64,000 nucleotides of DNA, taken from NCBI RefSeq assembly GCF_023822045.1, contig NZ_CP084712.1, forward strand, positions 1,488,001 to 1,552,000, given 5' to 3'. Below, piece after piece: positions 16,732 to 24,991 of the stretch. The translations under genes and the position numbers were made by a program. This stretch comes from Sphingopyxis sp. USTB-05 (GTDB lineage: Bacteria > Pseudomonadota > Alphaproteobacteria > Sphingomonadales > Sphingomonadaceae). Positions within the stretch are counted from its first letter, which is position 1, and the number at the start of each line of letters is the position of its first letter. A model generated the notes under the pieces. The model did not search any database. It was not told the origin of the DNA and worked only from the letters and a program-made list of their open reading frames with translations.

Positions 16732-18606
16732 TCAATTCCCGACAGGCTGATTGTCGGTCCGCCGCACGACGATCGTCGACGAGCGCGGTTGCTGTCCGGC
16801 AACCGGCCAGTTTCCGGTCGGGTGCTGGATGTTGACGAAGAAGGTGCGCAGGTCGGGCGTATAAGCAAGGCCCGTGATCTCGCAGCCGAGCGGTCCGACG
16901 AGGAAGCGCTTCGACTGCTTGCTCACCTGATCGACATAGAACATCGCATTGTGGCCAAAGGCCTGATCGATCGTTCTGCCAGCCACGCCCGAATTGCCCG
17001 GGACGCTGTGGTCGGTCTGCACCCACATACGGCCCTGCGGGTCTATGCGGAGACCGTCGGGGCTGGAAAAGGTGTCGCCGACGATGTTGCCGACCAGATT
17101 GCTGCCGCCAGCCGAAAGCGACGGGTCGCCAGCGGTCAGGAAGATTTCCCATGTAAATTTGGTGGCCAGCGGCGAATCGCCTTCTTCACGGAACTTGATG
17201 ATGTGCCCGTGCAGGTTGGTGACACGCGGGTTGGCGGGGTCGACGACGCGGCGGCCGCTATTGTTGGTCAGCGTGCAATAGACCGCCTTGTTGTCGGGAG
17301 CGACGGTCAGCCATTCGGGGCGATCCATCACGGTGCCGCCTGCGACGCGCGCTGCCGACTGGCAGTTGAGCAGCACATCGGCCTGGTTGTTGAAATTGAC
17401 GATCGTCGGGGTGGGCGGCGTCGTGCTCTGGCTGACGTTGCCCGGATCCGACGCGGCTGCGGTCAGGCCGTTCTGCCCGGCGATCAGCGCGCGCCATTCG
17501 CCCGTGCCGTCGGCATTGAACCGCGCGACATAGAGCGTGCCATTGTCGAGCAGGTCGGTATTCGCTGCGCGGTTCGTCGTGCTGTACGCCTGGGCAGGGA
17601 TGAACTTATAGATGCAGCCCGGCGTGGTGTCGTCGCCCATGTAGAATGCGACGCGATTGGCGCTGTTCGTCATATAGGCCACATTTTCGTGGTTGAAGCG
17701 GCCCATCGCGGTACGCTTCGTCGGCTGCGCCAGTTCGCGCCGCGGGTCGATCTCGACAACCCAGCCATAGTCCGTGGTCGGCTGCGTCGGGTCGAAATAA
17801 TTGTCCATCGTCTCTTCACAGGTGAGATAGGTGTCCCACGGCGTGCGGCCGCTCGAACAATTGTTGAGCATTCCCTTGATCGAGGACGACAGCCGGCTGG
17901 CGGCCGGGCCGCTCGGGCGATAGCTGCTGTTGCCCGTATAGCGGCGGTTATAGGTCGATCCGGCCTGGACCGCCCATTTTCCGTCGCTGCCCTTGGCGAT
18001 TTCGACGACGCCGATGCCGACGGCCGAGAGTGCGATCGCCTTCTGGTCGGCGGTCGCGGTTGCCGCGTTGTACGTGCCTGCCATCAGGATGTTGAAGTCG
18101 GGATATTCATAGTTCATCGCCAAGAGGCCGCGGTTGTTCGCGTCGACGCCCGGAAAAGCGAAATATTCCATGCCGTCGTGATTGCCGCCGGCCCATTTCT
18201 CGGCAATCGCGGGGGTCGGGAAGCTGCCGGTATAGGGCGCACCCGCCTCGACCGAATCGCCCGCTTTCAGCAGCACGTCGACAGTGTAGCCCGCAGGCAC
18301 GGTCACGGCGTCGTTCTGGTTCGCAGCGACCGCGGCGAAGCTGGCTGCAAAGCTCGGCGGCGGGGTCGGCGTGGGGGTCGGCGTCGGGGTCGGGTTGGGC
18401 GGAAGGGTGACGGTCGGATCGCCGCTGGTGTCATCGCAAGCGGCGAGGGCCATGACGGGGAGGATCGACAAGCCGAACAGGCCGTTTCTCAGCAGCGTAC
18501 GGCGCGTCGGATTTTGGGCAACGATGGCCTCGAGACTGTCCGGCCCCGGCAGGCCGTCAGTTTCGCCGCGAAAAGGCGCGCGGGCTTCGTCGGTAAGATG
18601 TGACAA
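16732..18606 (-). CDS. phoX: PhoX-type alkaline phosphatase (DUF839)
   Basis: A 624-residue protein. The N-terminus carries a twin-arginine motif (TRRTLLRNGLFGLS) followed by a hydrophobic stretch ending LAAC, so it may be a Tat-exported lipoprotein. A threonine-proline repeat linker (PTPTPTPTPTPPP) precedes the catalytic part. PhoX blocks are visible: DGMEYFAFPGVDANNRGLL, TCEETMDNYFDP, GRFNHENVAYM, PGCIYKFIP, WLTVAPDNKAVYCTLTNN and SPDGLRIDPQGRMWVQTDHS. PhoX enzymes are calcium/iron phosphatases that release phosphate from organic esters outside the cytoplasm. A PHO-box-like site lies about 120 bases upstream of the start. Confidence 0.92.
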   Translation of the reverse strand: MSHLTDEARAPFRGETDGLPGPDSLEAIVAQNPTRRTLLRNGLFGLSILPVMALAACDDTSGDPTVTLPPNPTPTPTPTPTPPPSFAASFAAVAANQNDAVTVPAGYTVDVLLKAGDSVEAGAPYTGSFPTPAIAEKWAGGNHDGMEYFAFPGVDANNRGLLAMNYEYPDFNILMAGTYNAATATADQKAIALSAVGIGVVEIAKGSDGKWAVQAGSTYNRRYTGNSSYRPSGPAASRLSSSIKGMLNNCSSGRTPWDTYLTCEETMDNYFDPTQPTTDYGWVVEIDPRRELAQPTKRTAMGRFNHENVAYMTNSANRVAFYMGDDTTPGCIYKFIPAQAYSTTNRAANTDLLDNGTLYVARFNADGTGEWRALIAGQNGLTAAASDPGNVSQSTTPPTPTIVNFNNQADVLLNCQSAARVAGGTVMDRPEWLTVAPDNKAVYCTLTNNSGRRVVDPANPRVTNLHGHIIKFREEGDSPLATKFTWEIFLTAGDPSLSAGGSNLVGNIVGDTFSSPDGLRIDPQGRMWVQTDHSVPGNSGVAGRTIDQAFGHNAMFYVDQVSKQSKRFLVGPLGCEITGLAYTPDLRTFFVNIQHPTGNWPVAGQQPRSSTIVVRRTDNQPVGN

Positions 18607-18723
18607 TGCAGTTCCCCTGTTTTCGGTTGAGCTCCGGACTCGTTGTCCGGATGAGGTGGCGCACCGATTGCAGAGGGAGGTGTCAGCTAGATGGCTTCAC
18701 CAAGTCGGGAGAGTATGATTCAT

Positions 18724-18741
18724 ATGACGCTTCAGTGACAT
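18724..18741 (-). promoter_or_regulatory. PHO-box-like PhoB site upstream of phoX
   Basis: On the minus strand this reads ATGTCACTGAAGCGTCAT: two 7-base half-sites (ATGTCAC and GCGTCAT) 11 bases apart with a 4-base spacer, each matching CTGTCAT at 5 of 7 positions. The geometry is that of PhoB tandem repeats. It lies in the short gap between the GNAT stop and phoX, 118 bases before the phoX ATG, which fits phosphate-starvation control. Confidence 0.6.
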
Positions 18742-18750
18742 GGTGAGCGG

Positions 18751-19179
18751 TCAGTTACGCCCATCTTCACCAGCGAGCCATCGGGCGAAGACGCGGACGT
18801 CCTGCGGTTCCCAGCCAAGATGCTCGTAAAGGCCCGCTGCGGGGTTGCCGTCGCGCAGCATCAGTTCGACCTTTGGGCAGCCACGCAGCCGCAGCCATTC
18901 GCATGAAGCGTCGAGCAACTGGCGCGCGATACCCTGACCCTGTTGGTCCGGGGCGACGCCCAGATAATAGATCCATCCCCGGTGCCCGTCGAAACCCGTC
19001 ATGGCGGTGCCAATAATGCGCGTATCGCGCTCGGCGAGGATGACGGTCGACGCATTATGACCCAGCGCGCGAAGGAAGTCCGCTCCGGGGTCGTTCCAGG
19101 GCCGCGTCAGGCCGCATGCTTCCCAGATTGCGACGACCGCATCGCGGTCGGCGACGGTCGCAGTGCGCGTCGCGATCAC
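18751..19179 (-). CDS. GNAT acetyltransferase, YpeA-like
   Basis: A 142-residue protein starting at the GTG at 19,179, which overlaps the pth stop (GTGA). A longer ORF would run into pth and is rejected. The sequence closely follows the YpeA pattern: DAVVAIWEACGLTRPWNDP, GTAMTGFDGHRGWIYYLGV, the acetyl-CoA loop DQQGQGIARQLLD, and GCPKVELMLRDGNPAAGLYEHLGW. It transfers acetyl groups to an unknown acceptor. Probably co-transcribed with pth and rplY. Confidence 0.88.
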   Translation of the reverse strand: MIATRTATVADRDAVVAIWEACGLTRPWNDPGADFLRALGHNASTVILAERDTRIIGTAMTGFDGHRGWIYYLGVAPDQQGQGIARQLLDASCEWLRLRGCPKVELMLRDGNPAAGLYEHLGWEPQDVRVFARWLAGEDGRN

Positions 19180-19745
19180 GCCTGCAGGCGCAGCGCGAGG
19201 TCGCTCTGGAAGCGAACATCGTCGCCGTCGGCGAGCCACTTCGCTTCGGCAGCGATCGCACCCAAAAGGTCGATCAGCGGTTCCATTTCGCTTTTGTGAT
19301 AATTGCCGAGCACATGACCGGTGACGCGGTCCTTGTGGCCCGGATGACCGATACCGATGCGCACGCGGCGGAAATCCTCGCCGATATGCTGGATCATACT
19401 GCGAATGCCATTGTGGCCGGCGGCCCCACCGCCTTGCTTCACCTTGACCTTCATCGGCGCGAGGTCGAGCTCGTCGTAAAAGGCGGTGACGTCCTGCGCG
19501 GTCAATTTATAGAAATCGAGCGCGGCGCGCACGCTACGACCGCTTTCGTTCATGAAGGTGCCGGGTTTCAGCAGCAGGATGCGCTGCGATCCGATACGGC
19601 CTTCCTGGACCCAGCCCTGAAACTTCTTGGCTGGCGCGGGAAAGTCATAAAGGTCGGCGATGACGTCCGCGGCCATGAAGCCGACATTGTGACGGTGCAT
19701 CGCATATTGGGGCCCGGGATTTCCGAGGCCGACCCAGAGCTGCAT
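19176..19745 (-). CDS. pth: Peptidyl-tRNA hydrolase
   Basis: A 189-residue enzyme of normal length, MQLWVGLGNPGPQYAMHRHN at the start. The catalytic His is H19 in HRHNVGF, with the conserved Asp in FYDELDLAPMKVK and Asn in GHNGIRSMIQHIG. It frees tRNA from peptidyl-tRNA that drops off ribosomes. The gene lies 69 bases downstream of rplY and overlaps the GNAT gene, a layout (rplY-pth) conserved in many proteobacteria. Confidence 0.97.
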   Translation of the reverse strand: MQLWVGLGNPGPQYAMHRHNVGFMAADVIADLYDFPAPAKKFQGWVQEGRIGSQRILLLKPGTFMNESGRSVRAALDFYKLTAQDVTAFYDELDLAPMKVKVKQGGGAAGHNGIRSMIQHIGEDFRRVRIGIGHPGHKDRVTGHVLGNYHKSEMEPLIDLLGAIAAEAKWLADGDDVRFQSDLALRLQA

Positions 19746-19776
19746 GAGACTGCCTTTCTCAGGGTCTGTCGTTGGC

Positions 19777-19802
19777 GGCCCCCTCCGATCGAGGAAGGGG
19801 CC
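19777..19802 (-). terminator. Hairpin between rplY and pth
   Basis: A GC-rich stem (GGCCCCCTCC at 19,777-19,786 with GGAAGGGGCC at 19,793-19,802, one mismatch) just after the rplY stop. It could reduce read-through into pth or stabilise the rplY mRNA end. Confidence 0.45.
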
Positions 19803-19814
19803 GGCCGAACGGGA

Positions 19815-20450
19815 TTAGGCTTCGTCGCCGCCTTCGGCAGCTTCGCCTTCGTCCTTCGTCGTGTCGCCGTCGCTCGACTTGAGCGCCGACGGGGCGACGA
19901 TGGTGGCGATGGTGAAGTCGCGATCGGTGATCGCGCTTTCGCTGCCCTTGGGAAGGGTGACGTTGCTGATGTGGATCGAATCGCCGACGTCGAAACCGGT
20001 GACGTCGATCGTGATCTCGTCAGGAATCTTGTCCGCGTCACAGGCGATTTCCAGCTCGTGACGGACGATGTTCAGCACACCGCCGCGCTTCAGGCCCGGC
20101 GAGGCTTCTTCGTTCGCGAACACGACGGGAACCGCCACGGTGACCTTGGCGTCCTTCGAGATGCGGAGGAAATCGGCGTGGATCGGACGATCCTTGACCG
20201 GGTGGAAAGCGACGTCCTTGGGCAGGGTGCGGATGGTCTTGCCACCCACGTCGATCATCACGACCGAGTTCATGAAATGACCCGTCATGAGCTGCTTCAT
20301 CAGCAGCTTTTCTTCGACGTGGATCATCAGGGGTTCTTCTTTGCCGCCATAGACAACGGCGGGGACGCGGCCATTACGACGCAGGTCACGCGAGGCTCCC
20401 TTGCCTCCGCGTTCGCGCGTCTCGGCCGTCAGCGTCAGCTGATCGCTCAT
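19815..20450 (-). CDS. rplY: 50S ribosomal protein L25/general stress protein Ctc
   Basis: A 211-residue long-form L25 (TL5/CTC type). The N-terminal 5S rRNA-binding domain starts [20 protein letters not shown] and includes [11 protein letters not shown], followed by the C-terminal beta domain ([35 protein letters not shown]) and an acidic tail rich in Glu/Gly. It binds 5S rRNA in the large subunit. The ATG at 20,450 is preceded by a GGAGAAATAT-type leader. Confidence 0.96.
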   Translation of the reverse strand: MSDQLTLTAETRERGGKGASRDLRRNGRVPAVVYGGKEEPLMIHVEEKLLMKQLMTGHFMNSVVMIDVGGKTIRTLPKDVAFHPVKDRPIHADFLRISKDAKVTVAVPVVFANEEASPGLKRGGVLNIVRHELEIACDADKIPDEITIDVTGFDVGDSIHISNVTLPKGSESAITDRDFTIATIVAPSALKSSDGDTTKDEGEAAEGGDEA

Positions 20451-20603
20451 GATATTTCTCCGAGAAACAGTTACACAGTTCCGCCACGCCTCCAGGGATG
20501 ACCATGACGGAAGCCGGGGCGCTTAGCGGGGAAGCGGCGGAAATGCAAGCGTGAGTGATTTCTGGCTACGCTTCTCTTGCTTCGTCATGGCTGGTAAACC
20601 CGC

Positions 20604-21503
20604 TTATTGTACGCGCGTGACCTTCAGCCCTTCGGCCTCAAGCATCGCGGGCACGCCGTCGGACCCAACCAGATGCCCCGCGCCGACTGCCATCAGTACC
20701 GTGCCGGGCTGCTCCAGCCGCTTTTGCACCCATAGGCTCCAGCGCCGGTTGCGGTCGGTGAGGATCGCCTTGCGCGCTGCGGGGACGGCATCGACATCTT
20801 CGTTGATGACCCGTTCCAGCGCCGCGACATCGCCGCGGCCCCACGCAGTAGTGAGGGCGCCGACGTCTTTCACGGCATTGCCCGCCTTCTCGGCCGCGCG
20901 GGTCAGGAGCGTGCGCTGCGTCGCCGGGTCGAGCGTTTCGAAGAACATGATCTGTTCCTGCGCCGTCTCTAGGCCGCCAATTCGCTTTCGCGCGTCCTTG
21001 AATCGCGCGGTCAGGCGCGTTTCGACGCCGTTCGACGAATCAAGCTCGGCCTTTTGCGCCACCCGCTGGCCCATCATCACCATCACCGCCCAGTCGTCGA
21101 GTGCGTCGCCGCCGAAATCGCCCCCGGCGGCCTCCAGCGCGCGGTAACCGGCGAGCGCTTCCGGCGGGAGCCGTTTCGCCATCGCGAGCGGCTCAGTTCG
21201 CGGGGCGAGCGTCTGAAAGACGGCGCCCGCATTCGCGAGTTCGGCGGGCGACAATTCCATCACCAACTCGTCGGCCGCGGCGATGGCGTCGGCGACCTTG
21301 CCGCCATCCCAGTCAGTGCCGCGCGGCAGCGCGTGCATCGCGCCGAGCATATAGATTTGCGTGTCCTCGTCGGCGACCAGCCACATTGCGGGACGCGCCT
21401 GTTGTGCCGGGTCTGCGGTACCGCATGCGGCGAGCAGGCACGGCAAAAGGGCCACCGCAAAGCGGCGACCCCAATGATGCGAAGGGCGCGATGCTCCCTT
21501 CAA
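20604..21503 (-). CDS. TraB/GumN family lipoprotein, second of a tandem pair
   Basis: A 299-residue protein. The best start is the TTG at 21,503, which overlaps the stop of the upstream paralogue (TTGA) and gives an N-terminus MKGASRPSHHWGRRFAVALL with a lipobox LLAAC. Longer ORF starts lie inside the neighbour. TraB/GumN features are ARPAMWLVADEDTQIYMLGAMHALP, DELVMELSP and the closing GTVLMAVGAGHLVGSDGV. Family members are proposed metal-dependent peptidases resembling Tiki proteins; activity in bacteria is unproven. It is probably translated by coupling with the upstream gene. Confidence 0.82.
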   Translation of the reverse strand: MKGASRPSHHWGRRFAVALLPCLLAACGTADPAQQARPAMWLVADEDTQIYMLGAMHALPRGTDWDGGKVADAIAAADELVMELSPAELANAGAVFQTLAPRTEPLAMAKRLPPEALAGYRALEAAGGDFGGDALDDWAVMVMMGQRVAQKAELDSSNGVETRLTARFKDARKRIGGLETAQEQIMFFETLDPATQRTLLTRAAEKAGNAVKDVGALTTAWGRGDVAALERVINEDVDAVPAARKAILTDRNRRWSLWVQKRLEQPGTVLMAVGAGHLVGSDGVPAMLEAEGLKVTRVQ

Positions 21504-22426
21504 TATTTGACCCGCTTGGCGATGAGCCCATTTGCCTTGAGGTAATCCTGGACGCTCTTCTCGCCCGCGAGATGGCCTGCTCCAACGGCGACGAACACCG
21601 TGCCGGGCTGATCCATCCGCGCCTTCAACTGATCGGCCCACCGCGCATTGCGATCCCAAAGCAGCACCTTGGCGAGTTCAGGCGTCTTGGCCAGGCTTTC
21701 GTTCATCGTCACCGCGAGCCCCTCGGGATCGCCCTTCGCCCATTGCACGACCATCTTGTCGAGCTGCGGCCCCAGCTTGTCGAGATCACTGACAACCGAA
21801 TTCAGAAAGCTGATCTGCTGGCTTTCGGGAAGTGTATCGAAATAGCCGAGTTGCTGGTTCAGCGTTTCGAAGCCCGCAATCGGCTTGCCGGCCTTCTTGG
21901 CGGAGCTCGTCAGAAGTTTTTCGACGCCCTGTTCGGGGTCGTAACCGAGTTTGGTGACGGGCAGCACCGACAGGGTCATTGCGGCAAACCAAGGCTCGAA
22001 CAAATCGAACTGCGCCGGCGCTATCCCAAGGCTCGCGAGCGCGGCCTGATAAGCCTTGAGCTGTTCGGCATCGAGGCGGGAGGAGAGTGTCTTGCCGCTC
22101 TGGTCCATCGCCAGCGGCATCATTTCCTTTGCCATCGCCGCCTGATCCTCGGGCATCACCATTTCGAGCATCAGTTCATCGGACTTGTCGAAGGCTGCCT
22201 TCACCGCTTCGTCGAACCAGCCGAGGCCGGGTTTCAGAACGTGGACCGTTCCGAAGAGATAGATCGTCGTGTCATCGTCCTTGACGACCCACAGCGCGGG
22301 GTCGGCGTCGGTCGTCGGCGTAGCCGCTGCCGTCGCGGGTTCGGCGGCGTGGACGGAAAAAACCGCAACCGGGGTCAGCGCGGCGATCGCGCATCCTGCG
22401 GTAAGCGTCTTGAACCAGGTCTTCAT
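21500..22426 (-). CDS. TraB/GumN family exported protein, first of a tandem pair
   Basis: A 308-residue protein starting MKTWFKTLTAGCAIAALTPV, with AAGAAAGG upstream; an ATG 11 codons earlier is less likely. A Sec signal peptide ends near SVHAAE. The GumN signatures are PALWVVKDDDTTIYLFGTVHVLKP, DELMLEMVMPED and GTVFVAVGAGHLAGEKSV. It shares the same domain layout with the next gene (both hold the GxxHxL and GAGHL motifs), which points to a local duplication. Confidence 0.88.
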   Translation of the reverse strand: MKTWFKTLTAGCAIAALTPVAVFSVHAAEPATAAATPTTDADPALWVVKDDDTTIYLFGTVHVLKPGLGWFDEAVKAAFDKSDELMLEMVMPEDQAAMAKEMMPLAMDQSGKTLSSRLDAEQLKAYQAALASLGIAPAQFDLFEPWFAAMTLSVLPVTKLGYDPEQGVEKLLTSSAKKAGKPIAGFETLNQQLGYFDTLPESQQISFLNSVVSDLDKLGPQLDKMVVQWAKGDPEGLAVTMNESLAKTPELAKVLLWDRNARWADQLKARMDQPGTVFVAVGAGHLAGEKSVQDYLKANGLIAKRVKY

Positions 22427-22481
22427 CGGAGAATTGCCTTTCTTGAGCGGCTTAAACATTTGCGCGGAAAGCGGAAAGGGG

Positions 22482-22919
22482 TCAGCGAAACTTCAGCCAT
22501 AGATATACGATGCAGTTCGCCACCAGTGAGAAGACGAACAAAATCATCGCATCGACGGGCGGTGCCATGCCGGCGCGGTGGAGGACCCACCAGACGGGAG
22601 CCGGAAAGATAAAGGCGTACCATCCGGCCATGCTGGCCCAGAGCCAGGCGCGTTCCTCATGATCGTCGATCGCGCGGTGATAAATGATCATGCAGATCGC
22701 GAGGCCGATTGCCCATGCCAGCGAGGCGCCGATGGCGAAGCCCGGCGTCAGCGCGCCGCTGAACAGCGTCGCGGCGGAATGCGGTGCATCGGCCTGATCG
22801 GCGACCATCCAGCCGCCGACGATCCCGCCGATCACCGCGGCGAGTCCGAGCGAGGTCCAGTAGCGCTTTTGCCGGGGAGACATACGGCGACGGGGCTTCG
22901 AAACATCGGCATCAGTCAT
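22482..22919 (-). CDS. Four-helix membrane protein paired with an XRE regulator
   Basis: A 145-residue protein. The ATG at 22,919 has GAAGGA at ideal spacing and overlaps the end of the upstream regulator gene. After a basic N-terminus (RRRMSPRQKRYW) four hydrophobic segments follow: LGLAAVIGGIVGGWMV, IGASLAWAIGLAICMIIYH, AWYAF/IFPAPVWWVL and AMILFVFSLVANCIVYLWL. No domain is recognised. Small membrane proteins next to a 70-residue XRE regulator of this type are common, and the pair is presumably one unit. Confidence 0.75.
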   Translation of the reverse strand: MTDADVSKPRRRMSPRQKRYWTSLGLAAVIGGIVGGWMVADQADAPHSAATLFSGALTPGFAIGASLAWAIGLAICMIIYHRAIDDHEERAWLWASMAGWYAFIFPAPVWWVLHRAGMAPPVDAMILFVFSLVANCIVYLWLKFR

Positions 22920-23124
22920 TGTCATTTCCTTCGTGGCCGTCGTCGAAGATTTCCTCGATCGGCATGTCGAACAGGCGCGCGAGCTTGAAGGCGAGCGGCA
23001 GCGACGGGTCATATTTCCCCGTTTCGATCGCATTCACCGCCTGCCGCGAGACATCGAGCCGGTCGGCAAGCTCCGCCTGGCTCCAGTTCCGCATCGCGCG
23101 CAGCACTTTCAACTTGTTGTTCAT
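22912..23124 (-). CDS. Small XRE-family transcriptional regulator
   Basis: A 70-residue protein that is nearly all helix-turn-helix: MNNKLKVLRAMRNWSQAELADRL, then DVSRQAVNAIETGKYDPSLPLAFKLA and RLFDMPIEEIFDD. This is the YozG/YgzD-like minimal XRE group often encoded before a membrane protein. It probably regulates its own operon. It overlaps the start of the membrane-protein gene by 8 bases. Confidence 0.92.
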   Translation of the reverse strand: MNNKLKVLRAMRNWSQAELADRLDVSRQAVNAIETGKYDPSLPLAFKLARLFDMPIEEIFDDGHEGNDND

Positions 23125-23283
23125 CGGCGCCTCGCCAGTTTTTCCGCCCGAAGGATCATCGACATCCCATAGCCATCAAATTGGCGGCGAAGGGGAATAT
23201 TTTGTCGAGCCTCTTCGGGCGGTCGGGGTTGGAGCGACAGGGGCGGATAGGCTTCGCCAGACAGGAAATTGAGGAACAAGGGA

Positions 23284-23318
23284 CTGGAGCGCCGCCACCG
23301 GGGGGAAGGGCGCTCCAG
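23284..23318 (-). terminator. Hairpin downstream of urcA
   Basis: A perfect 10-base stem (CTGGAGCGCC at 23,284-23,293 with its complement at 23,309-23,318) lies 60 bases past the stop of the minus-strand UrcA gene. No U-run follows. Confidence 0.45.
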
Positions 23319-23377
23319 CCCAAGTCGCCTGCCGCCACCGGATCGGAGCGGCGCGAACGAAGCCGTTGCTTCCGCAC

Positions 23378-23704
23378 TTATCGAGCGGCGCTGACCATCA
23401 GCAGCGCAAGCTGCGTGCCGCCTTGCGCCCGAGCGATCGCGCGCTGGGCGTGGCTTTCGGCCTGTGCCAACGCTGCGGACACACATACCGCGCGGCGGCC
23501 GTTTTCTGCGGCGCCGCGAGTCCGGTTGTCGCAGACGCTGCGCGCGGCGCTTTTCAGGCGGGTGTTCAACTGGTCGCGATCCGCGGCGCGAGCCAGATTA
23601 AGGTCGTCGATACGAACGACGGCCGTCTCGTCTTTGGCCTGCGCTGTGGCGGGCATTGCGACCGCGGTGAGCGAGAGGGCGAGGATCAGCGTGCGGGTCA
23701 TCAT
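23378..23704 (-). CDS. UrcA family protein
   Basis: A 108-residue exported protein: signal peptide MMTRTLILALSLTAVAMPATA, then the UrcA pattern VRIDDLNLARAADRDQLNTR, LKSAARSVCDN and AVCVSAALAQAESHA. UrcA proteins are small secreted proteins of sphingomonads and caulobacters, with two cysteines likely forming a disulphide; function is unknown. AAGGAG precedes the start by 8 bases. Confidence 0.9.
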   Translation of the reverse strand: MMTRTLILALSLTAVAMPATAQAKDETAVVRIDDLNLARAADRDQLNTRLKSAARSVCDNRTRGAAENGRRAVCVSAALAQAESHAQRAIARAQGGTQLALLMVSAAR

Positions 23705-23882
23705 GTCTTGTCTCCTTGGATCGATGGGTCTTGGTCAACTGAACCTGTCTTCATGTCAGGTATGCATGACTATATGTCGCGATTTGCTGACTGTGTCAAT
23801 GACACCTTACAAAAAGTTCTGAAGACCTGACTAAAGCGAGCATTTTCGCGCCGTGGCGAAGGGATGGGAGCCTTGACCATGC

Positions 23883-23914
23883 GCCGCCGCTGGGCCAATG
23901 CGGCGGCGATTTTT
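23883..23914 (+). terminator. Intrinsic-terminator-like hairpin in the glyQ leader
   Basis: GCCGCCGC at 23,883-23,890 pairs with GCGGCGGC at 23,900-23,907 and is followed at once by GATTTTT. On the plus strand this is a compact stem with five U residues, ending only 23 bases before the glyQ start. No plus-strand gene lies upstream, so it may be an attenuator rather than an end-of-gene terminator. Confidence 0.5.
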
Positions 23915-23937
23915 GCACCTGCGAAGGAATTGCGGCC

Positions 23938-24861
23938 GTGGCCGACGGGGCGGACAAGACACCACTCAGCTTTCAGGACATGATCCTGACGCTGCACGCC
24001 TATTGGGCGGCGCGCGGTTGCGCGATTCTACAACCTTATGACATGCGCGTGGGGGCGGGGACTTTTCACCCGTCGACAACGCTGCGCAGCCTCGGCCCCG
24101 AGCCGTGGAACGTCGCCTATGTCCAGCCGAGCCGCCGTCCGACCGATGGCCGCTATGGCGAGAACCCGAACCGGCTCCAGCATTATTACCAATATCAGGT
24201 GATTTTGAAGCCGTCGCCCGCCGACCTGCAGGAACAATATCTGGGCAGCCTTGCCGCGATCGGCATCGATCCGCTTCTCCACGATATCCGCTTCGTCGAG
24301 GACGATTGGGAATCGCCGACGCTTGGCGCATGGGGTTTGGGCTGGGAAGTCTGGTGCGACGGGATGGAAGTCACCCAGTTTACCTATTTTCAGCAGATGG
24401 GCGGCTTCGACTGCAAGCCCGTCGCGGGCGAGCTCACTTACGGGCTCGAACGGCTGGCCATGTATATTCAGAATGTCGATAATGTGTACGACCTGCGCTT
24501 TTCCGACGCGGTCGGCGATGTCGCGGCGGTCAGCTATGGCGATGTGTTCCTGGAGAATGAAAAGCAGTTCTCGAAATGGAATTTCGAGGTCGCCGACACC
24601 GATACCTTGTTCGCGGGCTTCAAGGCGGCCGAAGCCGAATGTCAGCGCGCGATTGCGGCGAATGTCCCGCTCGCCGCTTATGATCAGGCGATCGAGGCGA
24701 GCCACCTCTTCAACCTGCTCCAGGCGCGCGGCGTGATCAGCGTGCAGGAACGCGCCAATTATATGGCGCGCGTCCGCGACCTCGCGAAGGGTAGCTGCAA
24801 GGCGTGGATCGACAGCCAGTCCGAACGCTGGACCGCCAAATATCCGGGGTGGACGCTGTGA
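23938..24861 (+). CDS. glyQ: Glycyl-tRNA synthetase alpha subunit
   Basis: A 307-residue protein starting at a GTG with GAAGGA upstream; the N-terminus ([20 protein letters not shown]) fits the family. Class II core sequences are visible: [52 protein letters not shown] and [22 protein letters not shown]. Together with GlyS it forms the alpha2beta2 bacterial glycyl-tRNA synthetase. An inverted repeat separates it from glyS. Confidence 0.98.
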   Translation: MADGADKTPLSFQDMILTLHAYWAARGCAILQPYDMRVGAGTFHPSTTLRSLGPEPWNVAYVQPSRRPTDGRYGENPNRLQHYYQYQVILKPSPADLQEQYLGSLAAIGIDPLLHDIRFVEDDWESPTLGAWGLGWEVWCDGMEVTQFTYFQQMGGFDCKPVAGELTYGLERLAMYIQNVDNVYDLRFSDAVGDVAAVSYGDVFLENEKQFSKWNFEVADTDTLFAGFKAAEAECQRAIAANVPLAAYDQAIEASHLFNLLQARGVISVQERANYMARVRDLAKGSCKAWIDSQSERWTAKYPGWTL

Positions 24862-24886
24862 TGGATATTGTCGCCACCTCGCTTTC

Positions 24887-24967
24887 CGTTCGTGTCGAGC
24901 GTAGTCGAGACACCCTTCGGAATGGCGCCGTCCTTCGGGGCATCTCGACTTCGCTCGATGCGAACGG
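24887..24967. repeat. Inverted dispersed repeat between glyQ and glyS
   Basis: An 81-base imperfect palindrome: CCGTTCGTGTCGAGCGTAGT on the left and the complementary ACTTCGCTCGATGCGAACGG on the right, with an internal CCCTTCGG/CCTTCGGGG part. 'TCGAGCGNAGTCGAGA' elements are frequent in sphingomonad intergenic DNA. Here it interrupts an operon whose subunits must be made in balance. Confidence 0.8.
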
Positions 24968-24991
24968 AGTTTGGGGTTCGGAGGATTTGCA

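Noticed and set aside
16789..18603. 604-codon plus-strand ORF opposite phoX
   Set aside because: Shadow of phoX; no ribosome site and no recognisable fold.
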